Shown: positions 1-8,189, numbered from the stretch's first letter. The stretch is DNA of 10,113 bases from Verrucomicrobiota bacterium (GCA_028872645.1 JAPKDK010000094.1:1-10113); one strand, 5' to 3'. Program-made: numbers and translations. The notes: generated from the letters alone by a model not told the origin.

Positions 1-2678
1 CGCTTACCTTTGTGCCACCACAACACGACGGCGCAGGCGATGTAGATGGAGGAGTAAGTTCCCGTGATAATTCCCACGAGGAACATAAACGCGAAATCAT
101 TAATCACCGTGCCCCCATAAAAATACAGCGTAGCAGTCGAAATCAAGGTGGTGCCGGAGGTGATGATGGTGCGGCTGAGTGTTTGGTTCAGCGCGGCATT
201 CATCACATCGGCAAACGTGCCGCGCGTGCCGAGCCGGAGATTTTCCCGAATGCGGTCAAAAATCACAATCGTGTCGTTGATGGAAAAACCAATGATGGTG
301 AGAATCGCCGCCACGATCGGAGCATTCAGCTCGCGTCCGCTGAGAAAAAACAGGCCGCCGGTCAAGAGCACATCGTGCAAAACCGCAATCACCGCGCCCA
401 CTGCAAAAGAGTATTCGTACCGGAACGCCACATAAACCAGAATGCCAAACAACGCCAGCACCGTGGCCACGAGTGCAGATTTTTGAATTTCTCCGCTTAC
501 ACTTGGCCCCACGAGATCTTTGGAAAGTAAGGTGAAATTCGCCCCCGGATACATCCGGTTCAACTCCTCGTTCACCTGTGTGGGATCCCCTTTTTTATAG
601 CTCACACGGAGCACTTGTTTGCCCGAGGCTTTATCCTTTTGGGGTTTAACCTTCAATCCGGAATCAGCCATGTTCAATTTCGCAGAAAGATCGGCCTGTA
701 TTTTCTGGGAATCGATTGTGGCTTTATCGTTTTCAAAACTCATCATCAAGCTTTGTCCGCCCGCGAAATCGACACCCATTGTTTTATCCCAACCGCGAGA
801 GACCACATAAAATGTAGAGAATAAAATGAGCACCCAAGTGATCCAAACTGCCGGGCTCGAGACAGCATTTTTTACACGCGTTGTGCCGACTTTGTATTTC
901 ACAAAATTAATAGTTGGCAAGTCGGTCGTAGGCCTCAGATGCATCGCGCGCTTCGAACCGTCCGAGCCGATCCATCCTATGTTCAACAATAAATCCAAAA
1001 CCAACCGCGTGGCCACCAGTGCGGTGAACATGCTAGTGATGATGCCGATGGTGAGAGTGACGCCAAATCCCTGCACCGGACCTTTGCCCATGTAAATCAA
1101 TATTACTGAGGCGATCAATGTGGTTAAGTTGGCGTCAAAAATTGTGCCGAACGCTTTTTCGTAACCGGATGAGATGGCACCTTTTAACGATTTGCCGGCG
1201 CGCAATTCTTCTCGAATTCGTTCGAAGATCAGCACATTGGCGTCCACCGCCATACCAATGGTAAGCACCACGCCGGCGATGCCCGGCAAAGTGAGCGTAG
1301 CGTCAAACCAAGAAAGCACACCCATGAGAATGAGAATGTTCAGCGCCAATGCAATGTTGGCAACGACGCCACACAATAAATAATAGACCAGCATAAACAC
1401 CGCAACGGCGAAGAGCCCATACTTTGCGGCGGCAAATCCTTTGGCGACCGATTCTCTTCCGAGGGAAGGGTCCACTTCGCGCTCCTCGATTATTTCCACC
1501 GGGGTTTCCAGCGGGTTCTCCAGTGAGTTGGCCAGTTCGCGGGCTTCGTCGTAAGTGAAATCGCCACTAATCTCGCCGCGCGAATGGATGCGGCTGTTGA
1601 TTGAGGGGGCGGAGATTAATTTACCGTCCAGCACAATACACAGTGCACGCGGGTCATCACCGTTAACCTGATGCTCCTCCGTGATATTCCCGAATTTCTC
1701 CGCACCTGCGCCGTCGAGTCTAAAACTAATTTTTGCCATGCCGCTGATTGGATCGCGAATCGGACTAGCGCTCACGATGTGTTTTCCAGAAACGCATTTT
1801 TCCGGATAATCTTCCATCGTAACCACGAACAGAGGGCGTGTGTATTTCTGCTTGTCTTCATCCTTTAACGTGTAGCTCAGTAAATCTGCGCCCGGAACAA
1901 AATCCTCCTTACTATTGATTGCCGCGCGGCTACGAGCATGCTCAAGGCGGAATTCCAGTTTGGCAATTTTTTGGATGGTCTCACGTGCCCGATCACGATC
2001 CGCCTTGGAGAGACCCGGGATTTGAATAATGATATGATCTTCATTATCATTCGAAGAACTTTGAATGATGGGTTCGGATACGCCAAATTTATCGATTCGT
2101 TTGCGGATGGTCGCCATCGCCTGTTCCAGTCGGCCTTTGCGCTTGGCGGAATCCAGCTGTTTTTCGGAACTGACAATGCGCACGGTGAATTGAGTGCCAC
2201 CCCGGAGATCCTGTCCTAGCTTCTCTTTGCCGGCCGCCATCGATTGTAGCTTACCCAGCACAAAGCGGTTGGCCGCTTTCCGCGATATTTCTGCTAAGTC
2301 GATTTTCTCCGAATCAGGAATGCCATCAGGAATTTCCAAATTCAGGCTTCCATCAAGGCCTATTTTCTCACGCGCGGCTTTGTCAGTTTTAAAATCCCCG
2401 ATCAGCGGAAAATAATTGGTGAGGCTAGCCGTACCGATCGCTTGCTCCCATTTTTCAAGCGTCAGTTCTCCGCCTTCGCCCTTGGCTTTTGCCGCCTTGA
2501 TGTTTTCCAGAATCAGGTCGAACTTGCCGTCATCTTTATCAAGCGCTTTCTCCTCGAAGACATCCACCATCGGGCGACCCTCCGGCGGCAGCCATTGGAT
2601 GCCGAAGCCGATACTCAACGCGAGTACAATGACCCAGCGCCAAAACATCGGGCGTTTTTGAATTTGTTTTCGCTCCAT
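1..2678 (-). CDS. secDF: SecDF fusion, protein translocase accessory subunit (3' end beyond window)
   Basis: Inner-membrane RND-type subunit that uses the proton gradient to help pull preproteins through SecYEG. The frame is open from the ATG at 2678 to the left edge, giving 892 codons with no stop, so only the C-terminal end is missing. SecD half: first membrane helix at about residues 11-30, a charged stretch 31-150, the DLRGG motif at 157-161, periplasmic P1 domain to about 400, then a helix bundle with GMAVDANVLIFERIREE (Asp479). SecF half: helix near 611-626, GVDFAGG at 635-641, then GFSINDTIVIFDRIREN (Asp802). Asp479 and Asp802 sit where the proton-path acidic residues of Thermus SecDF lie (family knowledge). 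The two halves visibly resemble each other in these helices. Fusion into one chain contrasts with the separate E. coli genes. The gene starts 4 bp after yajC, with an AAGGA eight bases before the ATG. Confidence 0.97.
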   Translation of the reverse strand, partial: MERKQIQKRPMFWRWVIVLALSIGFGIQWLPPEGRPMVDVFEEKALDKDDGKFDLILENIKAAKAKGEGGELTLEKWEQAIGTASLTNYFPLIGDFKTDKAAREKIGLDGSLNLEIPDGIPDSEKIDLAEISRKAANRFVLGKLQSMAAGKEKLGQDLRGGTQFTVRIVSSEKQLDSAKRKGRLEQAMATIRKRIDKFGVSEPIIQSSSNDNEDHIIIQIPGLSKADRDRARETIQKIAKLEFRLEHARSRAAINSKEDFVPGADLLSYTLKDEDKQKYTRPLFVVTMEDYPEKCVSGKHIVSASPIRDPISGMAKISFRLDGAGAEKFGNITEEHQVNGDDPRALCIVLDGKLISAPSINSRIHSRGEISGDFTYDEARELANSLENPLETPVEIIEEREVDPSLGRESVAKGFAAAKYGLFAVAVFMLVYYLLCGVVANIALALNILILMGVLSWFDATLTLPGIAGVVLTIGMAVDANVLIFERIREELRAGKSLKGAISSGYEKAFGTIFDANLTTLIASVILIYMGKGPVQGFGVTLTIGIITSMFTALVATRLVLDLLLNIGWIGSDGSKRAMHLRPTTDLPTINFVKYKVGTTRVKNAVSSPAVWITWVLILFSTFYVVSRGWDKTMGVDFAGGQSLMMSFENDKATIDSQKIQADLSAKLNMADSGLKVKPQKDKASGKQVLRVSYKKGDPTQVNEELNRMYPGANFTLLSKDLVGPSVSGEIQKSALVATVLALFGILVYVAFRYEYSFAVGAVIAVLHDVLLTGGLFFLSGRELNAPIVAAILTIIGFSINDTIVIFDRIRENLRLGTRGTFADVMNAALNQTLSRTIITSGTTLISTATLYFYGGTVINDFAFMFLVGIITGTYSSIYIACAVVLWWHKGK

Positions 2679-2682
2679 GGAA

Positions 2683-3024
2683 TTAGTCCTTGTCCGCGTC
2701 CTCATTAACTATTGATTCCACGGCACCCTTGCTGACCTCGAGCTTGGAGTCGGCAGAGCGCAGCGTCACGCTTTTGTCCTTCACCGTCACCACCGTGCCG
2801 AGGATACCCGCGGCGATGACTTTGTCGCCCGGCTTGAGTGCTTTCACCATCGCTTCGAGCTTCTTGCGTTGCTGGCTTTGCGGACGCAAAATGAGCACGT
2901 ACATAATGGCAAACAAAGGGCCAAACATGCAGAGCATTTGAATGAGGGCGTCTTTACCTGAAGCGGGCTGATCACCACCGCCTCCACCCATCGCGAACCA
3001 CGCGTCACTGATTAGATTTTCCAT
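2683..3024 (-). CDS. yajC: YajC, preprotein translocase accessory subunit
   Basis: Small single-span membrane protein that associates with SecDF at the SecYEG translocon. The chosen ATG at 3024 gives 113 residues, a normal YajC length. A Gly-rich run (GGGGG) at 13-17 precedes one membrane helix at about 27-46. This is followed by the hallmark RPQ (47-49) with a basic cytoplasmic stretch, then LKPGDKVIAAGILGTVVTV (63-81), the conserved YajC beta-rich segment. The frame extends upstream to a TTG at 3072 (16 more residues), but that extension is unlike the family N-terminus, so I prefer 3024; neither start has a convincing Shine-Dalgarno. The stop lies 4 bp before secDF, and tgt ends 63 bp upstream, reproducing the widespread tgt-yajC-secD order. 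Confidence 0.95.
   Translation of the reverse strand: MENLISDAWFAMGGGGGDQPASGKDALIQMLCMFGPLFAIMYVLILRPQSQQRKKLEAMVKALKPGDKVIAAGILGTVVTVKDKSVTLRSADSKLEVSKGAVESIVNEDADKD
2687..2691 (-). promoter_or_regulatory. Shine-Dalgarno site for secDF
   Basis: AAGGA lies eight bases upstream of the secDF ATG, inside the last codons of yajC. It is one of only two clear ribosome-binding sites in the window and supports the 2678 start and yajC-secDF co-expression. Confidence 0.6.
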
Positions 3025-3087
3025 ATTCAAAAATGAGACGGCACAGATTATGGGTAAAGCTCCCGATGGCAAGCTTTTATGGTGGGT

Positions 3088-4215
3088 TTACGCATTTTTT
3101 CGCTGTGCCGCCACGCGGGTGGTGGGCGTGTAACGAAAGGCGAACTCAGCCCGAAACCCGCCAAATGTGCCCGCTTCGATGTGTTTACGCACATCACTCA
3201 TTAACCGGAAATACAGCCGTAAATTGTGCAGAGTCAGCAGTCGCAGCCCCAAAATCTCATCCACGTTGAGTAAATGCCGCACGTAAGCGCGTGTGTGATG
3301 GGTGCAAGTAAAGCAATCACAACCGGCCTCGATCGGCCCAAAGTCTTCCTTGTACGCCGCGCCTTTGAGGGCAAACGCGCCGTCATAAGTAAACGCCGTG
3401 CCATTACGGGCGAGGCGAGTGGGCAGCACGCAATCGAAAAGATCCACCCCGCGCGCCACCAATTCCACCAACTGCGCGGGCGTACCCAGCCCCATTACGT
3501 AGCGCGGCTTTTCGGCTGGCAACAGCGGTGTGGTGTGCGCCGCCATCGCAAGCATCTCCGGTTCCGGCTCGCCCACGCTGAGGCCGCCGATGGCGTGGCC
3601 GTCAAAATCCAGTGCGGTGATGTCGGCGGCGCTGCGCTCACGCAAATCCGCGTGGCAACCACCCTGCACAATTCCAAAAATCAATTGCCCATCCGCGCGC
3701 GGTTGTTCGCGGCACTCGGCGGCCCAACGCGCGGTGCGCTCCACGGCGGCCGCCACGCGTTCGCGCTCGGCGGGATAAGGCGGGCAATCATCAAACACCA
3801 TCGCGATGTCGCTGCCCAAGTCGCGCTGAATGGACATCGCTTCTTTGGGCCCAAGAAATAATGGCGAGCCGTCGATGTGCGATTGGAAGGCCACGCCGTC
3901 GTCTTTGATCTTTGCCATCTTCGCCAAGCTGAAAACCTGAAACCCACCGCTGTCGGTGAGGATCGGTTTATCCCAACCCATAAACGCGTGCAACCCGCCC
4001 GCGGCACGAATGGTTTCCGACCCGGGCCGGAGGCTGAGGTGATAAGTGTTTCCGAGAATGATTTGCGCTTCAAGCTCGTTGAGGTCGCGCGTGTCGAGCG
4101 TCTTCACCGTGGCGCGGGTGCCCACGGGCATAAACATCGGTGTTTGGATTTCGCCGTGCGCGGTGGTCAGCGTGCCGCGCCGCGCATTGCCGTCAGTTTT
4201 GTGCAGCGTGAACAT
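3088..4215 (-). CDS. tgt: Queuine/preQ1 tRNA-guanine transglycosylase
   Basis: Exchanges guanine 34 in the anticodon of Asp, Asn, His and Tyr tRNAs for the queuosine precursor preQ1. It is a cytoplasmic TIM-barrel enzyme of 375 residues, the usual bacterial length. Visible signatures: DSGGFQVFSL at 88-97 with Asp88 of the active site, DDCPP at 142-146, GIVQGG at 181-186, GGLSVGEP at 210-217, and DLFDCVLPTR at 258-267, in which Asp261 aligns with the catalytic nucleophile. The zinc site is complete: Cys299, Cys301, Cys304 and His330. The ATG at 4213-4215 shares one base with the proS stop (TGATG), suggesting translational coupling, as no Shine-Dalgarno is seen. The queA gene that often accompanies tgt is not in this window. 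No sign of truncation or degeneration. Confidence 0.98.
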   Translation of the reverse strand: MFTLHKTDGNARRGTLTTAHGEIQTPMFMPVGTRATVKTLDTRDLNELEAQIILGNTYHLSLRPGSETIRAAGGLHAFMGWDKPILTDSGGFQVFSLAKMAKIKDDGVAFQSHIDGSPLFLGPKEAMSIQRDLGSDIAMVFDDCPPYPAERERVAAAVERTARWAAECREQPRADGQLIFGIVQGGCHADLRERSAADITALDFDGHAIGGLSVGEPEPEMLAMAAHTTPLLPAEKPRYVMGLGTPAQLVELVARGVDLFDCVLPTRLARNGTAFTYDGAFALKGAAYKEDFGPIEAGCDCFTCTHHTRAYVRHLLNVDEILGLRLLTLHNLRLYFRLMSDVRKHIEAGTFGGFRAEFAFRYTPTTRVAAQRKNA

Positions 4216-5921
4216 CAGGACAACGTCGCCCGCACGCGGGCAACCGCCTCCGCCACGGGAACATTTTCTCGACCACCCTCTGAGCGCACTGTAAATTCCA
4301 CATTGCCTTCTTTGAGCGAGCGCTCACCCACGCTCACGCGCACGGGAATGCCGATGAGCTCGGAGTCTTTAAACTTCACACCGGGGCGCACGTCGCGGTC
4401 GTCCATCAGTACTTCTACGCCGGCAGCGGTCAGTTCATTGTAAATGGATTGGGCGGTTTCCATCACTTCGCCCTCGGGCGCGATGTCGAGCACGGTGAGG
4501 CAAACCTGCCACGGCGCAACCGCTTGCGGCCAAACCACGCCGTGCTCGTCGTTGCTGCATTCGATAATCGCCTGCAGCGTGCGCGTGACGCCAAGCCCGT
4601 AACAGCCCATCACGAAGGGATGTTGCTTGCCGTCTTCCGCGAGGAAATTGGCGCCGAGCGCCTCGGCGTATTTAGTGCCGAGCTTGAAGACGTGCCCCAC
4701 CTCGATGGCGCGCTGAATCTTCAACGGATGTCCGCCTTCGCTCAACTCGCCTTCGCGCACAGTGCGGAGGTCCGCCCATTTAACATCCAGCAAATCGCGC
4801 GCGGTGTTTACATTCCGAAGGTGAAAACCGTCTTCATTTGCGCCCGTGGTCATCCCGGCCGCGTTGCGCAGTTGTTCATCGGCAAACACGGGGATGTCTT
4901 TCACGCCCACCGCGCCAAGACTGCCGGGATGAGCACCGAGTGCGGCATGGATTTCCTCTGCTTCTGCTGCCCGAAAAATTGCTGTGCCGAGCGCGCTGCA
5001 CAGTTTGGATTCATTGATTTGGTCGTCGCCGCGCACCAACGCGATGGCCGGTTTATCTTCGGCGATGAACACGAGCGTTTTAATCTGAGCTTCTGCGGCG
5101 ACGTTGTACGGCGCTTGCGCAAGATTCTCGATGGTCTTCACCTTTGGCGTGGCGAACTTCTCCAATTCCCCTGTGCACTCACTCGGGGTCGCGGTGATCG
5201 CGCCTTGGCTGTTTGCCTTTTCAAGATTAGCGGCGTACGAGCCGTCTTCCGTGTACGCCACTTCGCTTTCGCCCGTGGGCGCGGGCACCATGAATTCGTG
5301 CGAATGTCTACCACCCATCACGCCGGTATCCGCCTCCACCGGAAACGCCGTCATGCCGCATCGCTTGAAAACCTGCACGTACGCGTCGTACATTTTTTGA
5401 TAACTCACCATCGCCGCTTCATCGGAAACATCGAAGCTGTACGCGTCTTTCATAATGAACTCCCGCGCGCGCATCAGCCCAAAGCGCGGGCGAATTTCAT
5501 CCCGAAACTTGGTTTGAATCTGGTAAAAATTAATGGGCGCCTGCCGATACGACTGCAATTCCGTCGAGGCCAGCGTGGTGATGACCTCCTCGTGCGTGGG
5601 GCCAAGCAGCCATTCTCGATTTTTGCTGTCGCGCACTTTGAAGAGGACATCCGCCGCTTGCTCGTACCGGCCGCTGGCTTTCCAAATTTCCGGCGGCTGC
5701 AAGGCAGGCATCAAGACTTCCAACGCGCCCGCGCAATCCATTTCCTCGCGGACGATGGCTTCGATCTTTCGGAGAACCCGAATGCCCGCCGGCAGAAACG
5801 TGTATAGTCCACCGGCTAATTTGCGCACCAAACCGGCGCGTAACAAAAGTTGATGAGAAGGAATTTCCGCCTCGGCGGGGGCTTCTTTCAACGTGGGGAT
5901 GAACGTTTTGGTCCAGCGCAT
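4215..5921 (-). CDS. proS: Prolyl-tRNA synthetase, bacterial type with editing domain
   Basis: Charges tRNA-Pro with proline; a class II synthetase of 568 residues, matching the bacterial-type (E. coli-like) enzyme. Motif 2 is around FRDEIRPRFGLMRAREF (139-155). The inserted Ala-Pro editing domain (YbaK-like) spans about 225-395, with Lys281 in KTLVF and His367 in GFHLRN at the positions of the E. coli editing residues Lys279 and His369. Motif 3 is GCYGLGVTRTLQAIIE (439-454) with Arg447. The anticodon-binding domain includes GVEVLMDDRDVRPGVKFKDS (501-520). It starts 42 bp after the FAH-fold gene, without a visible Shine-Dalgarno, and its TGA overlaps the tgt ATG. Placement upstream of tgt ties a translation enzyme to the tRNA-modification and Sec genes. 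Confidence 0.98.
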   Translation of the reverse strand: MRWTKTFIPTLKEAPAEAEIPSHQLLLRAGLVRKLAGGLYTFLPAGIRVLRKIEAIVREEMDCAGALEVLMPALQPPEIWKASGRYEQAADVLFKVRDSKNREWLLGPTHEEVITTLASTELQSYRQAPINFYQIQTKFRDEIRPRFGLMRAREFIMKDAYSFDVSDEAAMVSYQKMYDAYVQVFKRCGMTAFPVEADTGVMGGRHSHEFMVPAPTGESEVAYTEDGSYAANLEKANSQGAITATPSECTGELEKFATPKVKTIENLAQAPYNVAAEAQIKTLVFIAEDKPAIALVRGDDQINESKLCSALGTAIFRAAEAEEIHAALGAHPGSLGAVGVKDIPVFADEQLRNAAGMTTGANEDGFHLRNVNTARDLLDVKWADLRTVREGELSEGGHPLKIQRAIEVGHVFKLGTKYAEALGANFLAEDGKQHPFVMGCYGLGVTRTLQAIIECSNDEHGVVWPQAVAPWQVCLTVLDIAPEGEVMETAQSIYNELTAAGVEVLMDDRDVRPGVKFKDSELIGIPVRVSVGERSLKEGNVEFTVRSEGGRENVPVAEAVARVRATLS

Positions 5922-5963
5922 GCGGCAGTGATAGCGGAGAGTGGGCGCGGCGGCAACCTTACC

Positions 5964-6722
5964 CTACTTTACCGTGTTGCAAAGGGAAGCCATATCGCCG
6001 ATGCGCACCTCGAGGCGATCGCCGCTTTCGATGGGCCCCACCCCACTCGGCGTTCCGGTGAGAATGATGTCGCCGGGCAATAAAGTCATATTAGTGGAAA
6101 TGAAACTGACCAAATGATTGCAGTCAAAAATCATCTGGCCGGTGTGGGAATTTTGGCAAAGCTCACCGTTTCTGAATAGCTGAATGGTCAGGTTATTCGG
6201 GTCCGCCTTGGTTTCGATGTATGGCCCCAACGGGGTAAAGGTATCGAAGCTCTTGGCGCGTGCCCACTGGCTTTCGCTTTGTTGAATGTCGCGATCACTA
6301 ATATCCTGCGCCGATGTATAGCCAAAGATATAGCGGCCGGCGGCTTGCGGGGCAACGTTGCGCACGCGGCGACCAATCACAATGGCCAGTTCCGCCTCAT
6401 AATCATTGCGGTGACTGGGAAAAGGTAAAAGAATTTTACCGCCATCGGGAATCAATGAAGTGGGAGCCTTCAGCCAAAAGAGCGGCTGCGCGGGCGGCTT
6501 AAGGTTGGATTCGCGCGCGTGATCTGCATAATTGAGTCCCACCGCAATCACCTTGCTCGGATCAACCGGTGTCAGCGTTTTAATGCTGCGCGTGGGCGTG
6601 ATGCCGCGTTTGACGAAGGAAGGCGAACCGAAAACATCGCCCTTTAGTTTGTAAAGTTTACCGTCAACAACCTTGGCGTAAAAGATGTCGTCTCCTTTTT
6701 GGAATCGTCCGATAGCTGCCAT
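5964..6722 (-). CDS. Fumarylacetoacetate hydrolase family protein
   Basis: Metal-dependent enzyme of the FAH fold, 252 residues. An N-terminal small domain (about 1-50) resembles the FAA_hydrolase_N segment of short family members. The core follows with VGLNYADHARES (61-72), LFWLKAPTSL (81-90), NDYEAELAIVIGRR (106-119), GYTSAQDISDRDIQ (135-148), AKSFDTFTPLGPYI (156-169) and GDIILTGTPSGVGPI (217-231). Glu109, Glu111 and Asp140 fit the E-x-E...D metal triad, so it should be active. Family members hydrolyse or isomerise beta-diketo acids: acylpyruvases, 2-hydroxyhepta-diene-dioate isomerase/decarboxylases, or oxaloacetate tautomerase/decarboxylases. The sequence alone does not choose between these, and no aromatic catabolism genes are nearby, so a housekeeping role in keto-acid clean-up is a reasonable guess only. 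It is the promoter-proximal gene of the proS-tgt-yajC-secDF run. Confidence 0.93.
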   Translation of the reverse strand: MAAIGRFQKGDDIFYAKVVDGKLYKLKGDVFGSPSFVKRGITPTRSIKTLTPVDPSKVIAVGLNYADHARESNLKPPAQPLFWLKAPTSLIPDGGKILLPFPSHRNDYEAELAIVIGRRVRNVAPQAAGRYIFGYTSAQDISDRDIQQSESQWARAKSFDTFTPLGPYIETKADPNNLTIQLFRNGELCQNSHTGQMIFDCNHLVSFISTNMTLLPGDIILTGTPSGVGPIESGDRLEVRIGDMASLCNTVK

Positions 6723-6806
6723 ATGCGGAGTTATTAACAGGTATATCCCAGGTCCCGCAAGCCAAAAACATTGAAATTTAAGGCGAAGAACGGGTAAACT
6801 TCGGCC
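6723..6806. promoter_or_regulatory. Divergent intergenic region
   Basis: These 84 bp separate the start of the minus-strand FAH-proS-tgt-yajC-secDF run from the start of the plus-strand protease gene, so they must hold promoters for both unless upstream read-through serves one of them. The stretch is AT-richer than the flanking genes. On the minus strand, TATACC and TAATAA hexamers lie just upstream of the ATG at 6722, but no well-spaced -35 element is convincing. I see no clear operator palindrome. Confidence 0.45.
6771..6800 (+). promoter_or_regulatory. Candidate sigma-70-like promoter for the S8 protease gene
   Basis: TTGAAA at 6771-6776 (5 of 6 to the -35 consensus TTGACA) and TAAACT at 6795-6800 (4 of 6 to TATAAT) are 18 bp apart. 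Transcription would begin about at the TTG initiation codon, implying a very short or absent leader. This is a weak consensus match, and the sigma-factor preferences of this organism are unknown. Confidence 0.2.
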
Positions 6807-8189
6807 TTGAAATTTCGTGTCATAGTTGCAGTTTTAGCATTTTTGGCCCTGCCCGAACCTTTGTTCGCTGCCGAAAAGGAAATCACGTGGAACGCCTTTC
6901 GCAAGCACCTCGCCTTGGACGTGCGAGACGCATCATTGGTCGAAGTGCTCGGCGGCATTCAGCGCGAAACCGGCTGGCAAGTGCGCATGCAAGCGGGTCT
7001 TAATCGACCTGTTTCAGTGAAGTTCAAGCCCAAGCCCGTAGACGAAGCATTGCGATTTCTGCTGGGCGACCTTCACTACACGCTCATCGCGCGCCCCGGC
7101 GAACCCGGAAAACTGGAGGTTTACCTAGCTAATACTATCGCCGAAACCGAACCGATGGCGGAACCGGTTCCCAAGCCCAGGATCGCGCCCAACCAACTCG
7201 CCGTCATCTTTCGCCCCGGGCAGGACGCAGCCGCGTTGGCCAAACTCTTTAATGCCGACCTGCTCGGTTTCATCAAAGTCGCCAATGTGGCGCAGCTCAA
7301 ATTCACCGACCCTCGCGCCATGGCCGCTGCGCGTCAGGCGATGGCCGAACTGGGTGTCACGGATATAATCGATGACGTGCATTTATACCCTCGCCCCGCC
7401 ACGCCCGTTTTGGTGGCAGGCGTCGCGGGCGTGCTACCCGTGTCCGTGCGACCAGAAGATGTGGACACTAAAGGCCAACTCATCATTGGCCTCATCGACA
7501 CCGCCGTGCAACCCGCCGAACTCGACCAACCTGGGTTCCTCTTGCCCGCGCTTTCGATGGCCGATCCATTCACGCCTCCGAACCACGCGCCCACCCACGG
7601 CACTTCAATGGCCGGAATTATTTTGCGCGGCTTGGCGAATAAAGATTTGGGTGTGCAAAACAGCCCCGTGCGTATTTTGCCAGTAGATGTTTTCGGCGCG
7701 AGCGCAAACGCCAACTCATTCAACATTGCCAACGGCATCACCGAGGCGGTGAATAATGGCGCAACCATCATCAACCTCAGCCTCGGCGGCTATCAAGCCA
7801 GTTCGTTGCTCCAACGCATCATCGCCACGCATCATAAAAACGGCGTACTCTTCGTGGGCGCCGCCGGTAACGAACCGGTCACCACGCCGCATTTCCCCGC
7901 TGCGCATCCGCAAGTGATGGCCGTCACCGCCACGCGCCCCAACGGCGAGCTGACGGCATACGCCAATCGCGGCAACTTCATCGATGTCGCCGCGCGCGGG
8001 ACGCATCCGGTGCGATTTGGCGAGCGCACCTACGCCGTCACCGGCACTTCGGCATCCTCGGCTTATGTAAGCGGACTCGCCGCGGGACTGGCCTCACATC
8101 ACCAAAAGAAGCCTAGAGAAATCCGTGAGTTAATTATCGAAAACCGCCCCTTCGTCCCACCCAAACCGAAGGAGGAAAAGAATGATTAA
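6807..8189 (+). CDS. Exported S8 (subtilisin-family) serine protease with STN-like N-terminal domain
   Basis: Predicted secreted or periplasmic serine endopeptidase, 460 residues. It starts at TTG: an in-frame stop at 6795-6797 excludes earlier starts, and the TTG leads directly into a signal peptide (MKFR, then hydrophobic VIVAVLAFLAL, cleavage probably near LFA-A at 21-22). Residues about 27-108 resemble the STN (secretin/TonB short N-terminal) fold: LALDVRDASLVEVLGGIQRE, then PVSVKFKPKPVDEALRFLL. Residues about 129-195 look like an inhibitor-I9/fervidolysin-type propeptide (NQLAVIFRPGQD to IIDDVHLYP). The catalytic domain has Asp231 (IGLIDTAVQ), His264 (HGTSMAG), oxyanion Asn355 (GAAGNE) and Ser415 (GTSAS), so the triad is intact. 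Motif surroundings are divergent: HGTS for HGTH, GTSASS for GTSMA. No sortase or membrane anchor follows; the C-terminus is Lys/Pro-rich. It is the only plus-strand gene and no partner adjoins it. Substrate unknown. Confidence 0.93.
   Translation: MKFRVIVAVLAFLALPEPLFAAEKEITWNAFRKHLALDVRDASLVEVLGGIQRETGWQVRMQAGLNRPVSVKFKPKPVDEALRFLLGDLHYTLIARPGEPGKLEVYLANTIAETEPMAEPVPKPRIAPNQLAVIFRPGQDAAALAKLFNADLLGFIKVANVAQLKFTDPRAMAAARQAMAELGVTDIIDDVHLYPRPATPVLVAGVAGVLPVSVRPEDVDTKGQLIIGLIDTAVQPAELDQPGFLLPALSMADPFTPPNHAPTHGTSMAGIILRGLANKDLGVQNSPVRILPVDVFGASANANSFNIANGITEAVNNGATIINLSLGGYQASSLLQRIIATHHKNGVLFVGAAGNEPVTTPHFPAAHPQVMAVTATRPNGELTAYANRGNFIDVAARGTHPVRFGERTYAVTGTSASSAYVSGLAAGLASHHQKKPREIRELIIENRPFVPPKPKEEKND

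Noticed and set aside
12..530. A 172-codon plus-strand frame at the left edge
   Set aside because: It is antisense to the SecF helices of secDF and rich in His, Asn and Arg, typical of a shadow of membrane-helix codons.
3025..3072. TTG start at 3072 giving a 129-residue YajC
   Set aside because: The extra 16 residues are not YajC-like and no ribosome-binding site precedes the TTG; the ATG at 3024 gives the expected family length.
3056..3077. Six-base inverted repeat AAAGCT...AGCTTT between tgt and yajC
   Set aside because: The stem has only two G-C pairs and a ten-base loop, with no U-tract after it on the transcribed strand, so it is neither a credible terminator nor a strong regulatory hairpin.
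3274..3861. A 195-codon plus-strand frame antisense to tgt
   Set aside because: The sense strand encodes catalytic and substrate-binding segments of Tgt; the antisense peptide is basic and featureless.
4449..5807. A 452-codon plus-strand reading frame antisense to proS
   Set aside because: It lies wholly inside a well-conserved proS with all motifs intact; the predicted peptide is His/Arg-rich with no recognisable domain. It is explained by the codon usage of proS, which leaves few antisense stops.
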